NCBI GenBank assembly: GCA_019261985.1
Contig: JAFAQY010000069.1
Coordinates: 1-64,000 of the forward strand
DNA length: 64,000 nt
Reading direction: 5' to 3'
Source: Bryobacterales bacterium
GTDB lineage: Bacteria > Acidobacteriota > Terriglobia > Bryobacterales > Bryobacteraceae
The translations under genes and the position numbers were made by a program. Shown piece after piece: positions 32,597 through 42,107 of the stretch; the stretch's first letter is position 1; the number at the start of each line of letters is the position of its first letter. Below the pieces are notes generated by a model, which saw nothing but the letters and a program-made list of their open reading frames with translations, searched no databases and had not been told where the DNA came from.

Positions 32597-33052
32597 TTAT
32601 TTCGCGCGGTACTTTCCAACCAGTTCTGTTTCCTCGACAATGTGCCCGTTGATGGCGGAATCGAGTTCACTCGGCGACGCTCCTGGAGGAAGGTCTACAT
32701 CGCGATCGAGTGCGTACAAGTGGAACTGGTAGCGGTGCGTTCCGCTTGGCGGTTGCGGCCCGCCGTAGCCGACGTTACCAAAGCCGTTCGTGCCTTGCCG
32801 CAGGCCGTTGGATAGCTCGCCGCGCGATTCGACGCCTTCATCGAGGCTTTTGATATCCGGCGGAATATGGTAAACGAGCCAATGTACAAATCTGCCGTTC
32901 GGGGCGTCCGGATCGTCAACCACCAACGCCAAGCTTTTCGCCTGAGAAGGCACATCGGACCAAACCAGCGCAGGAGAGACGTTGCCATTTCTGCGCGCGT
33001 AACGCTCGGGAATCATATCGCCGGGTCCGAATACAGGACATGTGAGCTTCAT
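32597..33052 (-). CDS. YbhB/YbcL-type PEBP-family protein
   Basis: This 151-residue phosphatidylethanolamine-binding-protein fold contains the ligand-site motifs LALVVDDPDAPNGRFVHWLVY and GPQPPSGTHRYQFHLYALD. Kinase-inhibitor-like function has been proposed for bacterial members; actual ligand unknown. The ATG at 33052 follows GGGGAA; the frame extends ten codons further without a ribosome binding site. Nineteen bases separate it from the ligD-type gene, so both are probably co-transcribed. Confidence 0.9.
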   Translation of the reverse strand: MKLTCPVFGPGDMIPERYARRNGNVSPALVWSDVPSQAKSLALVVDDPDAPNGRFVHWLVYHIPPDIKSLDEGVESRGELSNGLRQGTNGFGNVGYGGPQPPSGTHRYQFHLYALDRDVDLPPGASPSELDSAINGHIVEETELVGKYRAK

Positions 33053-33071
33053 AGGGTTCCCCTTTCGCGAA

Positions 33072-33959
33072 TCAGTGTGCAATGCGTATACCAGTGCGGT
33101 CCTTCTTCCACGGATCGCCCACGTGTTCCAGACGATCGAAAATGTTACGAATATTGAACTGGTCCGGGCGGAGCCGCGGGTCTTGGACTTCCTCCCAACT
33201 CAACGGCACGGCAACGGGCGCACCCGCGCGAGCGCGCACGGCGTATGGAGGGGCGGCGGTTTGGCCATAGGCGTTCCGCGCCGTATCGATGAAGATGCGG
33301 CCTGCGCGTTTGTTCTTGCGCACTTCCGTAGTCAGATGCCGCGGATCGGAACCGGCCAACTCGCCGGCAACATCCCGCGCGAACGCCCTTACCGCATCGA
33401 AATTTTTGCGGCGATTTAACTTCACGAGAACATGCAGGCCGCGCGAGCCGGTTGTTTTTGGGAAGCTCTCGTGCCCACCGCGTTCGAGAATTTCGCGCAG
33501 CTTCAGCGCGGCCCGGCGAACAGCGCCGAAGTCCCCGTCCGGAGGATCGAGATCGAAAATCATTTGGTCCGGATAATTCGGCTTGTCGGCGCGGCTCAAC
33601 CAAACATGCGGTGTTATTACGGCTTGGTTCGCCAAGTACACTAGCGTGGCGGCGTTATTGCAAATCACATAGCGGACCGAGCCATTCTGTTTCGGCAGGG
33701 TCGCCGTGGAAATCCAATCCGGATAATACGCCGCGGCTTTTTTCTGAAAAAATCCTTGCAATTCGATGCCGTCCGGATAGCGCTGCATGGCAATTGGCCG
33801 GCCACGCAGGTGCCGCAGCATGACGGGAGCGATCCGCCGGTAATATCCGATCAGCTCGCCCTTGGTGATCGGGTCATTCGGGAAGAGAACTTTGTCCGGT
33901 CGTGTGACCTGAATAGTTTGACGGCCAACCCGGAGCAGCTCGTTTTTTACGCGGCTCAT
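33072..33959 (-). CDS. Stand-alone LigD polymerase domain (PolDom)
   Basis: This 295-residue archaeo-eukaryotic primase-type polymerase is known from the NHEJ ligase LigD. The catalytic FDLDP (Asp136, Asp138) is present, as are TGSRGLHVLVKL with the conserved His and TEVRKNKRAGRIFIDTARN. Neither ligase nor phosphoesterase domain nor Ku is encoded in the window, so they must be separate. PolDom adds ribonucleotides at double-strand break ends. It is the first gene of the long minus-strand run; its promoter must lie in the 190-bp AT-richer gap shared with the dehydratase-like gene. Confidence 0.9.
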   Translation of the reverse strand: MSRVKNELLRVGRQTIQVTRPDKVLFPNDPITKGELIGYYRRIAPVMLRHLRGRPIAMQRYPDGIELQGFFQKKAAAYYPDWISTATLPKQNGSVRYVICNNAATLVYLANQAVITPHVWLSRADKPNYPDQMIFDLDPPDGDFGAVRRAALKLREILERGGHESFPKTTGSRGLHVLVKLNRRKNFDAVRAFARDVAGELAGSDPRHLTTEVRKNKRAGRIFIDTARNAYGQTAAPPYAVRARAGAPVAVPLSWEEVQDPRLRPDQFNIRNIFDRLEHVGDPWKKDRTGIRIAH

Positions 33960-34151
33960 TCGACTTTTATCTTAATTCCGCGCGAACAAATGTTTTTTCG
34001 TGACACTGTTGTGTTATTTTCGCCACACTGGTTCGGGAGGCTGGTGGACGAACCCCCCAAAAAAAATGCGTAACCCAAGAACCCGGCGCTCGATCTAATC
34101 AGAGCGTGGGTAATTGCCCATACACGAATTTGTGTGGGCCGGAGGACATAT

Positions 34152-35933
34152 ATGGAGTCCCCAAGCGATACGCTGGGAAACACACGCCTTGATTCGATTC
34201 TCCAAGCTGAGCGAGCACGCCTGAGCATTCAGGCCGGTTTGGTGCAGCTTCAACACTTCAAAAAACCTGTCGAACGCCCGTTTCGAGCAGAAGAACGCAA
34301 CAAAGTGACGATTTTGTTCGGCGGTCTTACCTGGAAACACGAAAAATTGATTCAAGCGGTATTTCAAGGATCGGGTTATAAGTGCGACATTGTGCCCACG
34401 CCCGACGTAGCTGCATTCCAGACAGGCAAAGAATACGGGAATAACGGACAATGCAATCCCACGTATTTCACGGTCGGCAATTTGGTGCAGTTCTTGCAAG
34501 GCCTCGAAAAACAAGGAATGTCGCGTGAAGAAATTATCGATAAATACGTCTTCTTCACCGCTGGATCGTGCGGCCCGTGCCGCTTCGGAATGTATGAGGC
34601 GGAATACCGCTTCGCGCTCCAGAATGCCGGATTCGACGGCTTCCGCGTGCTGCTGTTTCAACAGCAGGAAGGAATCAAGGCCGCATCAGGCGAGCCCGGC
34701 CTCAAATTCACGGTCGACTTCGGAATGGGAATGTTGAACGCGCTCCACGCGGGCGATACGTTGCAGGACCTCATCCACCAGGTGCGTCCCTATGAGGCGA
34801 AAAAAGGCGAAACCGATCGAGTCTTCGGCGAAGTGGGAGAAGACCTTGCGAAGTGTCTGCGTGAGCGCCCGCCATTTGAAATCCTGCAATCCACTTCAGG
34901 CTGGCTCAACGGATATCTTTCCAGGCCCGAGAAGAAGAAGTTTAAAGACCTTTTAAATACACTGGGCAAAATACGCGAGAATCTGTATGGCAAGCCGTGG
35001 GTGGAAGCGCTTGAATCCGCCCGGCAGCGGATCGACGCCATCGAAGTCGACCGCCTGCGCGTTCGCCCGATCGTGAAAATCACCGGTGAGTTCTGGGCGC
35101 AGACAACGGAAGGCGACGGCAACTTCAATATGTTCCGTTTTCTGGAGCGCGAGGGCGCGCAGGTGCTGGTTGAGCAGATTGCAACCTGGGTCGCATATCT
35201 GCTTTATCAGGCCAAATACAATGCGCAGCGGCGCAAGGAAGTGAAGCAATACAGCACGCGCAAGAAGCTCGCCGCGGAATTCGATTACCGCAAGAAGGTG
35301 TTCGGTCTCGCAATCGGCGAGGTGATGTGGCAATATTTTTATCACCGCGTGACTCGCAAGCTTGGAGGCATAACCCATACGCTTGCGCCGCAACCCGAGC
35401 TTGACCAGCTGGCATCGCCGTTCTACAACCGTTTTGCGCGCGGCGGGGAAGGACACCTTGAAGTCGGCAAGAACGTGTATTACACGATTCATCGCCTGTG
35501 CCACATGGTGCTGGCGCTGAAGCCGTTCGGCTGCATGCCTTCCACTCAGTCCGATGGGGCGCAGTCCGCTGTAATCAACCGCTACAAGGACATGATTTTC
35601 CTGCCGATTGAAACCAGCGGCGAAGGCGAAGTGAACGCGCACAGCCGCGTGCAGATGGCTTTGGGTGAAGCGAAAGCGAAAGCCAAGCTCGAATTCGAGC
35701 AATGTCTCCAGCGGACGGGCAAATCGCTCGAAGAAATCCGTGCCTACATCGATGATCATCCCGAGCTGAAGCGGCCCTTCTACCACGTGCCTCACGTGGA
35801 GGGAATCGCGGGCACGGCCGCGCAGTTTGTGCTTCACGTGGGAAAGCGCATGGACCGCGATACGGGATTGTTCCGCCGCTCGCGTGTGCGAGTTGGACAA
35901 GCTTTAGCTTGTCCAGCGGGCAGGACAAGCTGA
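34152..35933 (+). CDS. 2-hydroxyacyl-CoA dehydratase/DUF2229-like iron-sulfur protein
   Basis: This protein has about 593 residues. Cysteine motifs NNGQCNPTYF, GSCGPCRFGMYEAEY and FGCMPSTQSDG resemble those binding [4Fe-4S] or double-cubane clusters in the HgdB/BcrB family. The ATG at 34152 has GGAGG seven bases before it; an in-frame GTG at 34134 is less likely. The last residues (VGQALACPAGRTS) are encoded by a REP element that has entered the 3' end. The activase gene follows after three bases, so the two proteins almost surely work as an ATP-driven electron donor/acceptor pair. The reaction is unknown. Confidence 0.75.
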   Translation: MESPSDTLGNTRLDSILQAERARLSIQAGLVQLQHFKKPVERPFRAEERNKVTILFGGLTWKHEKLIQAVFQGSGYKCDIVPTPDVAAFQTGKEYGNNGQCNPTYFTVGNLVQFLQGLEKQGMSREEIIDKYVFFTAGSCGPCRFGMYEAEYRFALQNAGFDGFRVLLFQQQEGIKAASGEPGLKFTVDFGMGMLNALHAGDTLQDLIHQVRPYEAKKGETDRVFGEVGEDLAKCLRERPPFEILQSTSGWLNGYLSRPEKKKFKDLLNTLGKIRENLYGKPWVEALESARQRIDAIEVDRLRVRPIVKITGEFWAQTTEGDGNFNMFRFLEREGAQVLVEQIATWVAYLLYQAKYNAQRRKEVKQYSTRKKLAAEFDYRKKVFGLAIGEVMWQYFYHRVTRKLGGITHTLAPQPELDQLASPFYNRFARGGEGHLEVGKNVYYTIHRLCHMVLALKPFGCMPSTQSDGAQSAVINRYKDMIFLPIETSGEGEVNAHSRVQMALGEAKAKAKLEFEQCLQRTGKSLEEIRAYIDDHPELKRPFYHVPHVEGIAGTAAQFVLHVGKRMDRDTGLFRRSRVRVGQALACPAGRTS

Positions 35934-35944
35934 AGCATGTCCTA
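35891..35944. repeat. REP-like pair, family A, spanning a stop and a start codon
   Basis: GTTGGACAAGCTTTAGCTTG is followed by GGACAAGCTGAAGCATGTCC. The element supplies the last codons and stop of the dehydratase-like gene and the ATG of the activase. In other copies the same place reads TTG instead of ATG. Confidence 0.85.
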
Positions 35945-38900
35945 CAAAGCGCAATTCAGCGTCGGCCTCGACGTCGGTTCGACCACTGTAAAAGCCTGTG
36001 TTTTGGATACGGCGGCGGATCACGTCGTCTGGCAGGATTACCAGCGGCACGAAACCAAGCAGCCTGAAAAAGTCCTGGAATTTTTAAGGCGGATGGAAGC
36101 CGAGGCGGGGGTTCGCAACGATAACACTCGCATCTTCATGACCGGCTCCGGCGGGACCACTTTGGCCGAGCGCATCGGAGCGAAATTCGTGCAAGAAGTC
36201 ACGGCGGTCTCGCTCGCCGTGGAAAAGCAGCATCCGGAGGTCTACTCCGTAATCGAACTGGGCGGCCAGGACGCCAAAATCATCGTATTCAAGGACGACG
36301 ACGAAAGCGGCCGGAAGAAGAAGATTCCGTCCATGAACGATAAGTGCGCCGGCGGCACCGGGGCGGTGATCGACAAAATCAACGCCAAGCTCAAAATTCC
36401 GGTGGAAGAACTAGGAAATCAGGGGTACAACGGCATCAAGCTCCACAAGGTCGCCGGCAAGTGCGGAGTATTCGCGGAGACGGACATCAACGGATTGCAA
36501 AAAGAGGGCACGCCGCCCGATCAGCTCATGGCGTCGCTGTTTGAAGCCATCGTGCTTCAAAACCTCAGCGTGCTCACGCGCGGGCATACCCTGCGCCCGC
36601 ATGTTTTGCTGCTGGGCGGTCCGAACAGCTTCATCCGCGGCATGCGCGAAGCCTGGATCGCAAATATTCCGCGCATGTGGAAGGAGCGCAAGGTCGAGAT
36701 TCCGGAAGGAATGACGCCTGACCAGTTGATCAAAGTTCCGCAAAACGCCCAGTACTTCGCCGCTCTGGGCGCTATCGAATTCGGGAGAGATGAAGACGAC
36801 GAAGTCGGCCGCTACACGGGAACGGAGAAGCTCGCACATTACATCGATTACGGACGCGCGGAAGAGAAGGCGGCCGCCGGCGGAAGCGGACTGGCGGCTT
36901 CCAGTTGCGAGCTCGATGCCTTCGAAGAATCTTACCGGCGCAAGAAGTTCGTCCCAGCGCCATTCCGCCGCGGGCAGGTGGTGGCCGGATTTGTCGGCGT
37001 GGATGGAGGCTCGACGTCCACCAAGGCGGCGCTCGTCGATGAGAACGGCGACATTCTCTGCAAGGCGTATCAGCTTTCGAACGGCAATCCCATAGAAGAC
37101 ACCAAGCAGATGTTCGAGAAGCTGCGCGCGCAAGTGGAGGAGCAAGGCGCGAAACTCGAAGTGCTCGGCGTCGGCACTACCGGGTATGCCAAGGACATTT
37201 TGAAGGACGTTCTGCACGGGGATGTCGCGCTGGTGGAAACGGTCGCGCATACAGAATCGGCAATCCGGTTCTATGACGATCCGCACGTGATTGTCGACGT
37301 CGGCGGGCAGGATATTAAGTTGATCGTCCTGAAGAATGGGCGGGTCAAAGATTTCAAGCTCAACACGCAGTGCTCGGCGGGAAACGGTTACTTTCTGCAA
37401 TCGACCGCGGAAGCATTCAATATCCCCGTCGAACATTTCGCTCAAACGGCGTTTTCCGCCCAAAGTATGCCGGTTTTCGGCTACGGATGCGCGGTGTTCA
37501 TGCAGTCTGACATCGTCAATTTCCAGCGCCAGGGCTGGCGCGCGGAAGAAATTCTCGCGGGCCTGGCCGCGGTGCTGCCGAAAAACGTTTTTCTGTACGT
37601 CGCCAGCATCCCCAACCTGGCGAATTTGGGCACAAGATTTGTGTTGCAGGGCGGCACGCAAAACAATCTGGCTGTGGTGAAGGCGGAAGTCGACTTTATC
37701 AATTCCAGCTTTCGTGCTTCGGGTAAGCGGCCTGAAATCATCGTGCACGAGCACTGCGGCGAGTCGGGCGCGATCGGCGCGGCGGTGGAGGCGGTCCGGT
37801 TATGGAAAAACGGCCGCCAAACATCATTCATTGGACTCGACGCGGTGCGCAAGATTAGCTACCGGACTACGCGCAATGAAGACACGCGCTGCTACTTCTG
37901 CAAGAACAACTGCCTGCGCACGTTTATCGATGTAAATACGAACGATGAAGCGCCTGTGATCAACGTCACGGGCCCGGCGACGCGCGAATCGCTCAAGGCG
38001 AGCGTCGAGCCTCTCACGCAGATTCAGCTTTCGGTGGGATCGACAGAGACCGTGAAACTGCCGGAGCCGAAATTCCAGGAGAAGAAGACGAAGGTTCCAC
38101 TGCGGGAGGGCGAGCAGCGCCTGATTATCGCTACCTGCGAAAAGGGCACAGTGGAAGATATCGAGGAGATGAAAGGCATCAAGGGCAATCTGGATGCAGT
38201 GAAGGCGCAGTACCCGAATTTGGTCGAATGGGCTTCGCGCGAAGCTTTCCGTTTCCGTAATACACAGCCGGTAGCGGACCCGCTGCCCCAAGTGAAGTGG
38301 TGGGACCCCAAGAAAGCAGAAGTAAGGAAGCGCATCGAGCTGATGCAGCGACGAAAAGAAGTGCGCATCGCCATGCCGCGCGTGTTTTATATGTATTCGC
38401 ACGCGCAGATATTCAATGGCTATTTCCAGGCGCTCGGCATTCCTTCGGAGAACATCGTCTATTCCGATTACACCAGCGGCGACCTTTACCGCGCAGGCGC
38501 CAATCGCGGAGCGGTGGACCCCTGCTTTCCCGCCAAAATCGGCATCTCCCACGTCCACAACCTGCTATTCGTGAAAGCTTTGAAGAAGAAGATCGATTAC
38601 ATCTTCTATCCGATGTTCGACGTCCTTCCGACAAAGCTGGTTCAACTGCAAGGCTCGAATGCGTGTCCTACCATTACGGCAAGTCCGGAAACGGTAAAGG
38701 CCGCTTTCACGAAGGAAAACGATGTTTTCGCGGAACACGGCGCAGTGTACCTGGACCCGATCCTTAATCTCGCGGATCGCACGTTGTTCGCGCAGCAGAT
38801 GTACGCGGCCTTTCGCGACATCCTGGGGCTCGGTCCGGAAGAGAACGACCGGGCTATTCAGGCCGCATTCGACGCGCAGGAACAATACGAGAAAGAAGTA

Positions 38901-39521
38901 CAGAAGAAAGCTCGAGCGGTTCTGGAAGATCTCGAACGCGAAGACCGCATCGGCCTCGTGCTGCTCGCGCGTGTGTATCATCACGATCCGGGGTTGAATC
39001 ACGAAATTCTCGATGAATTCCAGAAGCTCGGCTATCCGATTTTCAGCCAGAGCACGCTTCCTTACGACGACGACATCCTGGAAAGGCTGTTCGGAGAGGA
39101 AGTCCGCAGGGGCGAAATAAAATCGCCGCTCGAAATCCAGGACGTTTGGAAAAACAGCTACAGCGTCAGCACGAATCACAAGGTTTGGGCGGCGAAATTC
39201 ACGGCGCGCCATCCCAATCTGGTCGCGCTCGAGATGTCCAGCTTCAAATGCGGTCACGATGCTCCAATTTACGGGGTAATCGAAGGCATTATCGAGAAGA
39301 GCGGGACGCCGTATTTTTCGTTCAAAGACCTGGATGAGAATAAGCCAACGGGATCGATCAAAATCCGCGTGGAAACCATCGATTATTTCCTGCGGCGGTA
39401 TCGCGAGGACCTGGTCAAGCGGCGCACGATCGAGCGCGAGATCGACGACGAGATCCGCGCGCTGGCTCGTCGCCTGGAAGAGCACCCGTCCGAGGGATTG
39501 GAGTTAGCAGCCGCGGGTTAG
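35937..39521 (+). CDS. Giant double activase: two BcrAD/BadFG ATPase domains plus DUF2229
   Basis: This protein of 1194 residues has two ASKHA ATPase domains of the 2-hydroxyacyl-CoA dehydratase activase type. Domain 1 (about 5-290) has GLDVGSTTVKA and cluster-type cysteines at 137 and 176. Domain 2 (about 345-635) has GVDGGSTSTKA and cysteines at 479 and 518. A CxxCxxxC knuckle follows (Cys652, 655, 659) and then a DUF2229 region (about 800-1175) with NRGAVDPCFPAKIG and FKCGHDAP. Such activases use ATP to push one electron to a very negative potential. The start codon lies in a REP element, and the ribosome binding site is weak. Confidence 0.85.
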   Translation: MSYKAQFSVGLDVGSTTVKACVLDTAADHVVWQDYQRHETKQPEKVLEFLRRMEAEAGVRNDNTRIFMTGSGGTTLAERIGAKFVQEVTAVSLAVEKQHPEVYSVIELGGQDAKIIVFKDDDESGRKKKIPSMNDKCAGGTGAVIDKINAKLKIPVEELGNQGYNGIKLHKVAGKCGVFAETDINGLQKEGTPPDQLMASLFEAIVLQNLSVLTRGHTLRPHVLLLGGPNSFIRGMREAWIANIPRMWKERKVEIPEGMTPDQLIKVPQNAQYFAALGAIEFGRDEDDEVGRYTGTEKLAHYIDYGRAEEKAAAGGSGLAASSCELDAFEESYRRKKFVPAPFRRGQVVAGFVGVDGGSTSTKAALVDENGDILCKAYQLSNGNPIEDTKQMFEKLRAQVEEQGAKLEVLGVGTTGYAKDILKDVLHGDVALVETVAHTESAIRFYDDPHVIVDVGGQDIKLIVLKNGRVKDFKLNTQCSAGNGYFLQSTAEAFNIPVEHFAQTAFSAQSMPVFGYGCAVFMQSDIVNFQRQGWRAEEILAGLAAVLPKNVFLYVASIPNLANLGTRFVLQGGTQNNLAVVKAEVDFINSSFRASGKRPEIIVHEHCGESGAIGAAVEAVRLWKNGRQTSFIGLDAVRKISYRTTRNEDTRCYFCKNNCLRTFIDVNTNDEAPVINVTGPATRESLKASVEPLTQIQLSVGSTETVKLPEPKFQEKKTKVPLREGEQRLIIATCEKGTVEDIEEMKGIKGNLDAVKAQYPNLVEWASREAFRFRNTQPVADPLPQVKWWDPKKAEVRKRIELMQRRKEVRIAMPRVFYMYSHAQIFNGYFQALGIPSENIVYSDYTSGDLYRAGANRGAVDPCFPAKIGISHVHNLLFVKALKKKIDYIFYPMFDVLPTKLVQLQGSNACPTITASPETVKAAFTKENDVFAEHGAVYLDPILNLADRTLFAQQMYAAFRDILGLGPEENDRAIQAAFDAQEQYEKEVQKKARAVLEDLEREDRIGLVLLARVYHHDPGLNHEILDEFQKLGYPIFSQSTLPYDDDILERLFGEEVRRGEIKSPLEIQDVWKNSYSVSTNHKVWAAKFTARHPNLVALEMSSFKCGHDAPIYGVIEGIIEKSGTPYFSFKDLDENKPTGSIKIRVETIDYFLRRYREDLVKRRTIEREIDDEIRALARRLEEHPSEGLELAAAG

Positions 39522-39612
39522 GTCCAAGGGGGCCTGCAAGCAGCGACTGCTTCTACCGAGTCCCAACGCCGTTCTGATATCATCGCCAGCAAAGCCCACA
39601 CTGGAGGGTTTT

Positions 39613-41121
39613 ATGCGTAAATTAGCGCCGCTGGTCACCGTACCGCTTCTGGCCATCTTGGCCGCAGGGGGCGCCGATGCACCGATTACGAGCAACCCCA
39701 TCCCGGAAAAGATCGTAAAGCGCGGGCTGGCGGTTGAGATCAAAGATCTGGTTCGCCTGCCGGACACGCGAGGGCTGCGGCCCGCCGAACAGGATGTGAA
39801 TCCGTCCGGGTGGGCGCGCGTGAGCTACGTTCGGGATCTGCCCGACGGCCGCCGCTTCGCCAACGACTCACGAGGGTTCCTGTACCTGATCGATGGGAAT
39901 AACCAGTCCCATGTGTACGCCGATATGGCCGCGGCTTTTCCATATGCAGTCTACAATCGCCTGGAGAGCGGCGTTATCGGATTCGTGTTCCACCCTGAAT
40001 TCGCGCGGAACGGACTGTTTTACACCGTCCATGCCGAGATCGGTCCGGGAAATCCGAAAACGCCCGATTTTATTCCGATCGGCTATGGCTTGAAAGATGT
40101 CACGTATCACAACATCATCACGGAGTGGCACGCCACCAACCCGGCTGCGAATACGTTCGAAGGCACGCGCCGGGAAATCCTCCGCGCCGCGCATGTCGTA
40201 GCCAACCTGACGCATCCGATGGGCGCGGTGGAGTTCAATCCCACGGCAAAGCCCGGCGATCCGGATTACGGTTTGCTCTACACCAGCGGCAGCGATTTTG
40301 GATTCAGCAACGGAGGCGGTCCCAACGCGAGTAATCCCGCCCAAACGCAGCGGCTCGATTCGATTATCACCGCTATTTTGCGAATCGACCCGCGCAGCCC
40401 GTCCGTCACGCACGGGCAAAAGGGGCTAGGCGATTACACCATCCCGATGGCAAACAAGTTTGCCGCCGATGGAGACCCCAAAACACTCGGCGAAATCTAC
40501 GCGTACGGCTTTCGCAACGCCCACCGCCTTTCCTGGGACACAGATGGGACGATGTTTGCTTCTGATATCGGCATGGACAACATCGAAGAAATCAACATCG
40601 TCCGTAACGGCGAGAATTACGGCTGGATGAAGCGGGAGGGCTATTTCGAAAACGGCCGGGTCCGCGGTGGCGCGCTCAATCAGCTGTATCCGCTTCCGCC
40701 GGAGATCCTGGATGGACGAGTGAAAGACGGATTTACGTACCCGGTTGCAGTTTACGATCACGATGAGGGCCGATCCGTGACGGATGGCTTCGCCTATCAC
40801 GGGCGCATTCCAGCGTTGAACGGCAAATTCGTCTTCGGCGATATTCAGAGCGGACGCGTTTTTGCCTGCGATCTTGCAGCGATGAAAAAAGCCGACGATG
40901 GTATTCCCAAGACGGTGGCTCCGATCGAGGAAGTGCAGCTGTACATTCGCGATTCAACGGGAAAGCGCGCCGATGTGTCGTTTCAAGAACTCGTGGACAA
41001 GACCATGGGCAAGAGTTTGCCTCGCGCCGATCTGCACATCAGCCGCACGCGGGATGGCGAGCTGCTGCTCACTTCGAGGCAGGATGGCGTGATCCGCATG
41101 CTGGTTCCCGGCAGCCGATAA
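39613..41121 (+). CDS. Exported PQQ-dependent glucose/sorbosone dehydrogenase-like protein
   Basis: This 502-residue protein has a signal peptide (APLVTVPLLAILAAGGADA). A six-bladed propeller of the soluble GDH type follows: IGFVFHPEFARNGLFYTVHAE, YGFRNAHRLSWDTDGTMFASDIG, ENYGWMKREG, FTYPVAVYDHDEGRSVTDGFAYHG, GKFVFGDIQSGRVF. It probably oxidises a sugar or alcohol in the periplasm with PQQ, which would pass electrons to the cytochromes encoded nearby. The ribosome binding site GGAGG precedes the ATG. Confidence 0.85.
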   Translation: MRKLAPLVTVPLLAILAAGGADAPITSNPIPEKIVKRGLAVEIKDLVRLPDTRGLRPAEQDVNPSGWARVSYVRDLPDGRRFANDSRGFLYLIDGNNQSHVYADMAAAFPYAVYNRLESGVIGFVFHPEFARNGLFYTVHAEIGPGNPKTPDFIPIGYGLKDVTYHNIITEWHATNPAANTFEGTRREILRAAHVVANLTHPMGAVEFNPTAKPGDPDYGLLYTSGSDFGFSNGGGPNASNPAQTQRLDSIITAILRIDPRSPSVTHGQKGLGDYTIPMANKFAADGDPKTLGEIYAYGFRNAHRLSWDTDGTMFASDIGMDNIEEINIVRNGENYGWMKREGYFENGRVRGGALNQLYPLPPEILDGRVKDGFTYPVAVYDHDEGRSVTDGFAYHGRIPALNGKFVFGDIQSGRVFACDLAAMKKADDGIPKTVAPIEEVQLYIRDSTGKRADVSFQELVDKTMGKSLPRADLHISRTRDGELLLTSRQDGVIRMLVPGSR

Positions 41122-41126
41122 TCTGA

Positions 41127-41150
41127 AGGACAAGCTGAAGCTTGTCCTAC
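41127..41150. repeat. REP-like single unit, family A
   Basis: One copy of GGACAAGCTGAAGCTTGTCC followed by TAC lies between two convergent genes. As a GC-rich hairpin it could also act as a bidirectional terminator. Confidence 0.8.
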
Positions 41151-41154
41151 TCCG

Positions 41155-42053
41155 TTATTTCGGCAGCGGGACGGCGAATAGCCGGAACGGCCCCTTATCG
41201 GCATCCGGGTTTTTGGCGTCGCGCTGGCGGAGCTTGCCTTCCGCGGTCCAGGCCATGCCTTTCGTGACCGTGACGGCGGGAGTGCCGCCCTCCATGCCGC
41301 CTTCCTTCAGTGTGGTGATTTCGACGGAGTCGCCGTTGGGCACGGCCATCGCCGTACGCCCGACGCCCTCGGCGATGATCAGGCGCTTGCCGTCGATTGG
41401 GCGCATTCCATCAGGGCCTTCGAGCGGACGCGAGAGTTTAAGATCCGTTATCTTCGTGACCTTACCGTCTTTGGCAAGATCGAGGCGGAGAAGCTTGCTT
41501 GTGGTTACGTGTTTACGTACAGCTTGTCAGGGTCGCTTAAGAAGGCGAGGCCGTCGGCTCCGGCTAGCAGCGGGTCGGAAGCTACTTCAACCCCAGCCGT
41601 TGCGCCCTTCGGAAACATGAAGACCTTGGCGCCCGTAGTGTCCGTAATGAAGATGGCGCCGTCGTTGCGCACCGCGAGGTCATTACAAAAAGGATTGGCC
41701 GTGGGAATAGTGAGTGACTCCTTCGCGGCTCCGGTCTTGAGGTCGAAGGTTTTGACGCCTGCCTGGCACACCAGAAGGCGTCCAGATTTCTCGTCGGCGA
41801 GCACGCCGAGCAACGGCCCTTTGTTGGCGCTGGCGTCGGTCCATTGGGAGGCGATGTTCTCGCCGGGAGGAATCCGCCAGACGGTGCTCGTGCCGAAGCT
41901 GCCGATGATGATGGCTCCGTCGGCGGTGGAGGTGATGCTTTCGGGAAACAGGTTCTTACTGCGAATGGTGATGATAGGGTCGGCTGCGTAAAGCGCGCAG
42001 CCGGCAAGCAGGCCAGCGGCCAGACGCCTGGTGCATTTTTGGGCAAGGTCCAT
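41155..42053 (-). pseudogene. Frameshifted exported SMP-30/NHL-like propeller gene
   Basis: The first part (42053 to about 41510) encodes a signal peptide (RRLAAGLLAGCALYAADP) and SMP-30-like blades (ESITSTADGAIIIGSFG, NPFCNDLAVRNDGAIFITDTTG, GADGLAFLSDPDKLYVN) and then hits a stop at 41505-41507. One frame further the protein continues without loss (VTTSKLLRLDLAKDGKVTKI, EGPDGMRPIDGKRLIIAEG) to a stop at 41155. A single missing base near 41508-41512 explains this, so it is either a recent pseudogene or a sequencing error. It lies downstream of, and may be co-transcribed with, the cytochrome gene. Confidence 0.8.
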
Positions 42054-42107
42054 GATGCCTATGATGACCGAAAACGGCCCCGAAGCGCATCTGTTTGTCT
42101 ACGCGGC

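Noticed and set aside
34030-34072. Hairpin GGTTCG/CGAACC followed by a run of A
   Set aside because: In either direction the T-run is not placed after the stem, and the loop is long; not a terminator.
36411-37754. Long minus-strand frame within the activase
   Set aside because: Antisense shadow of a well supported coding region, no ribosome binding site.
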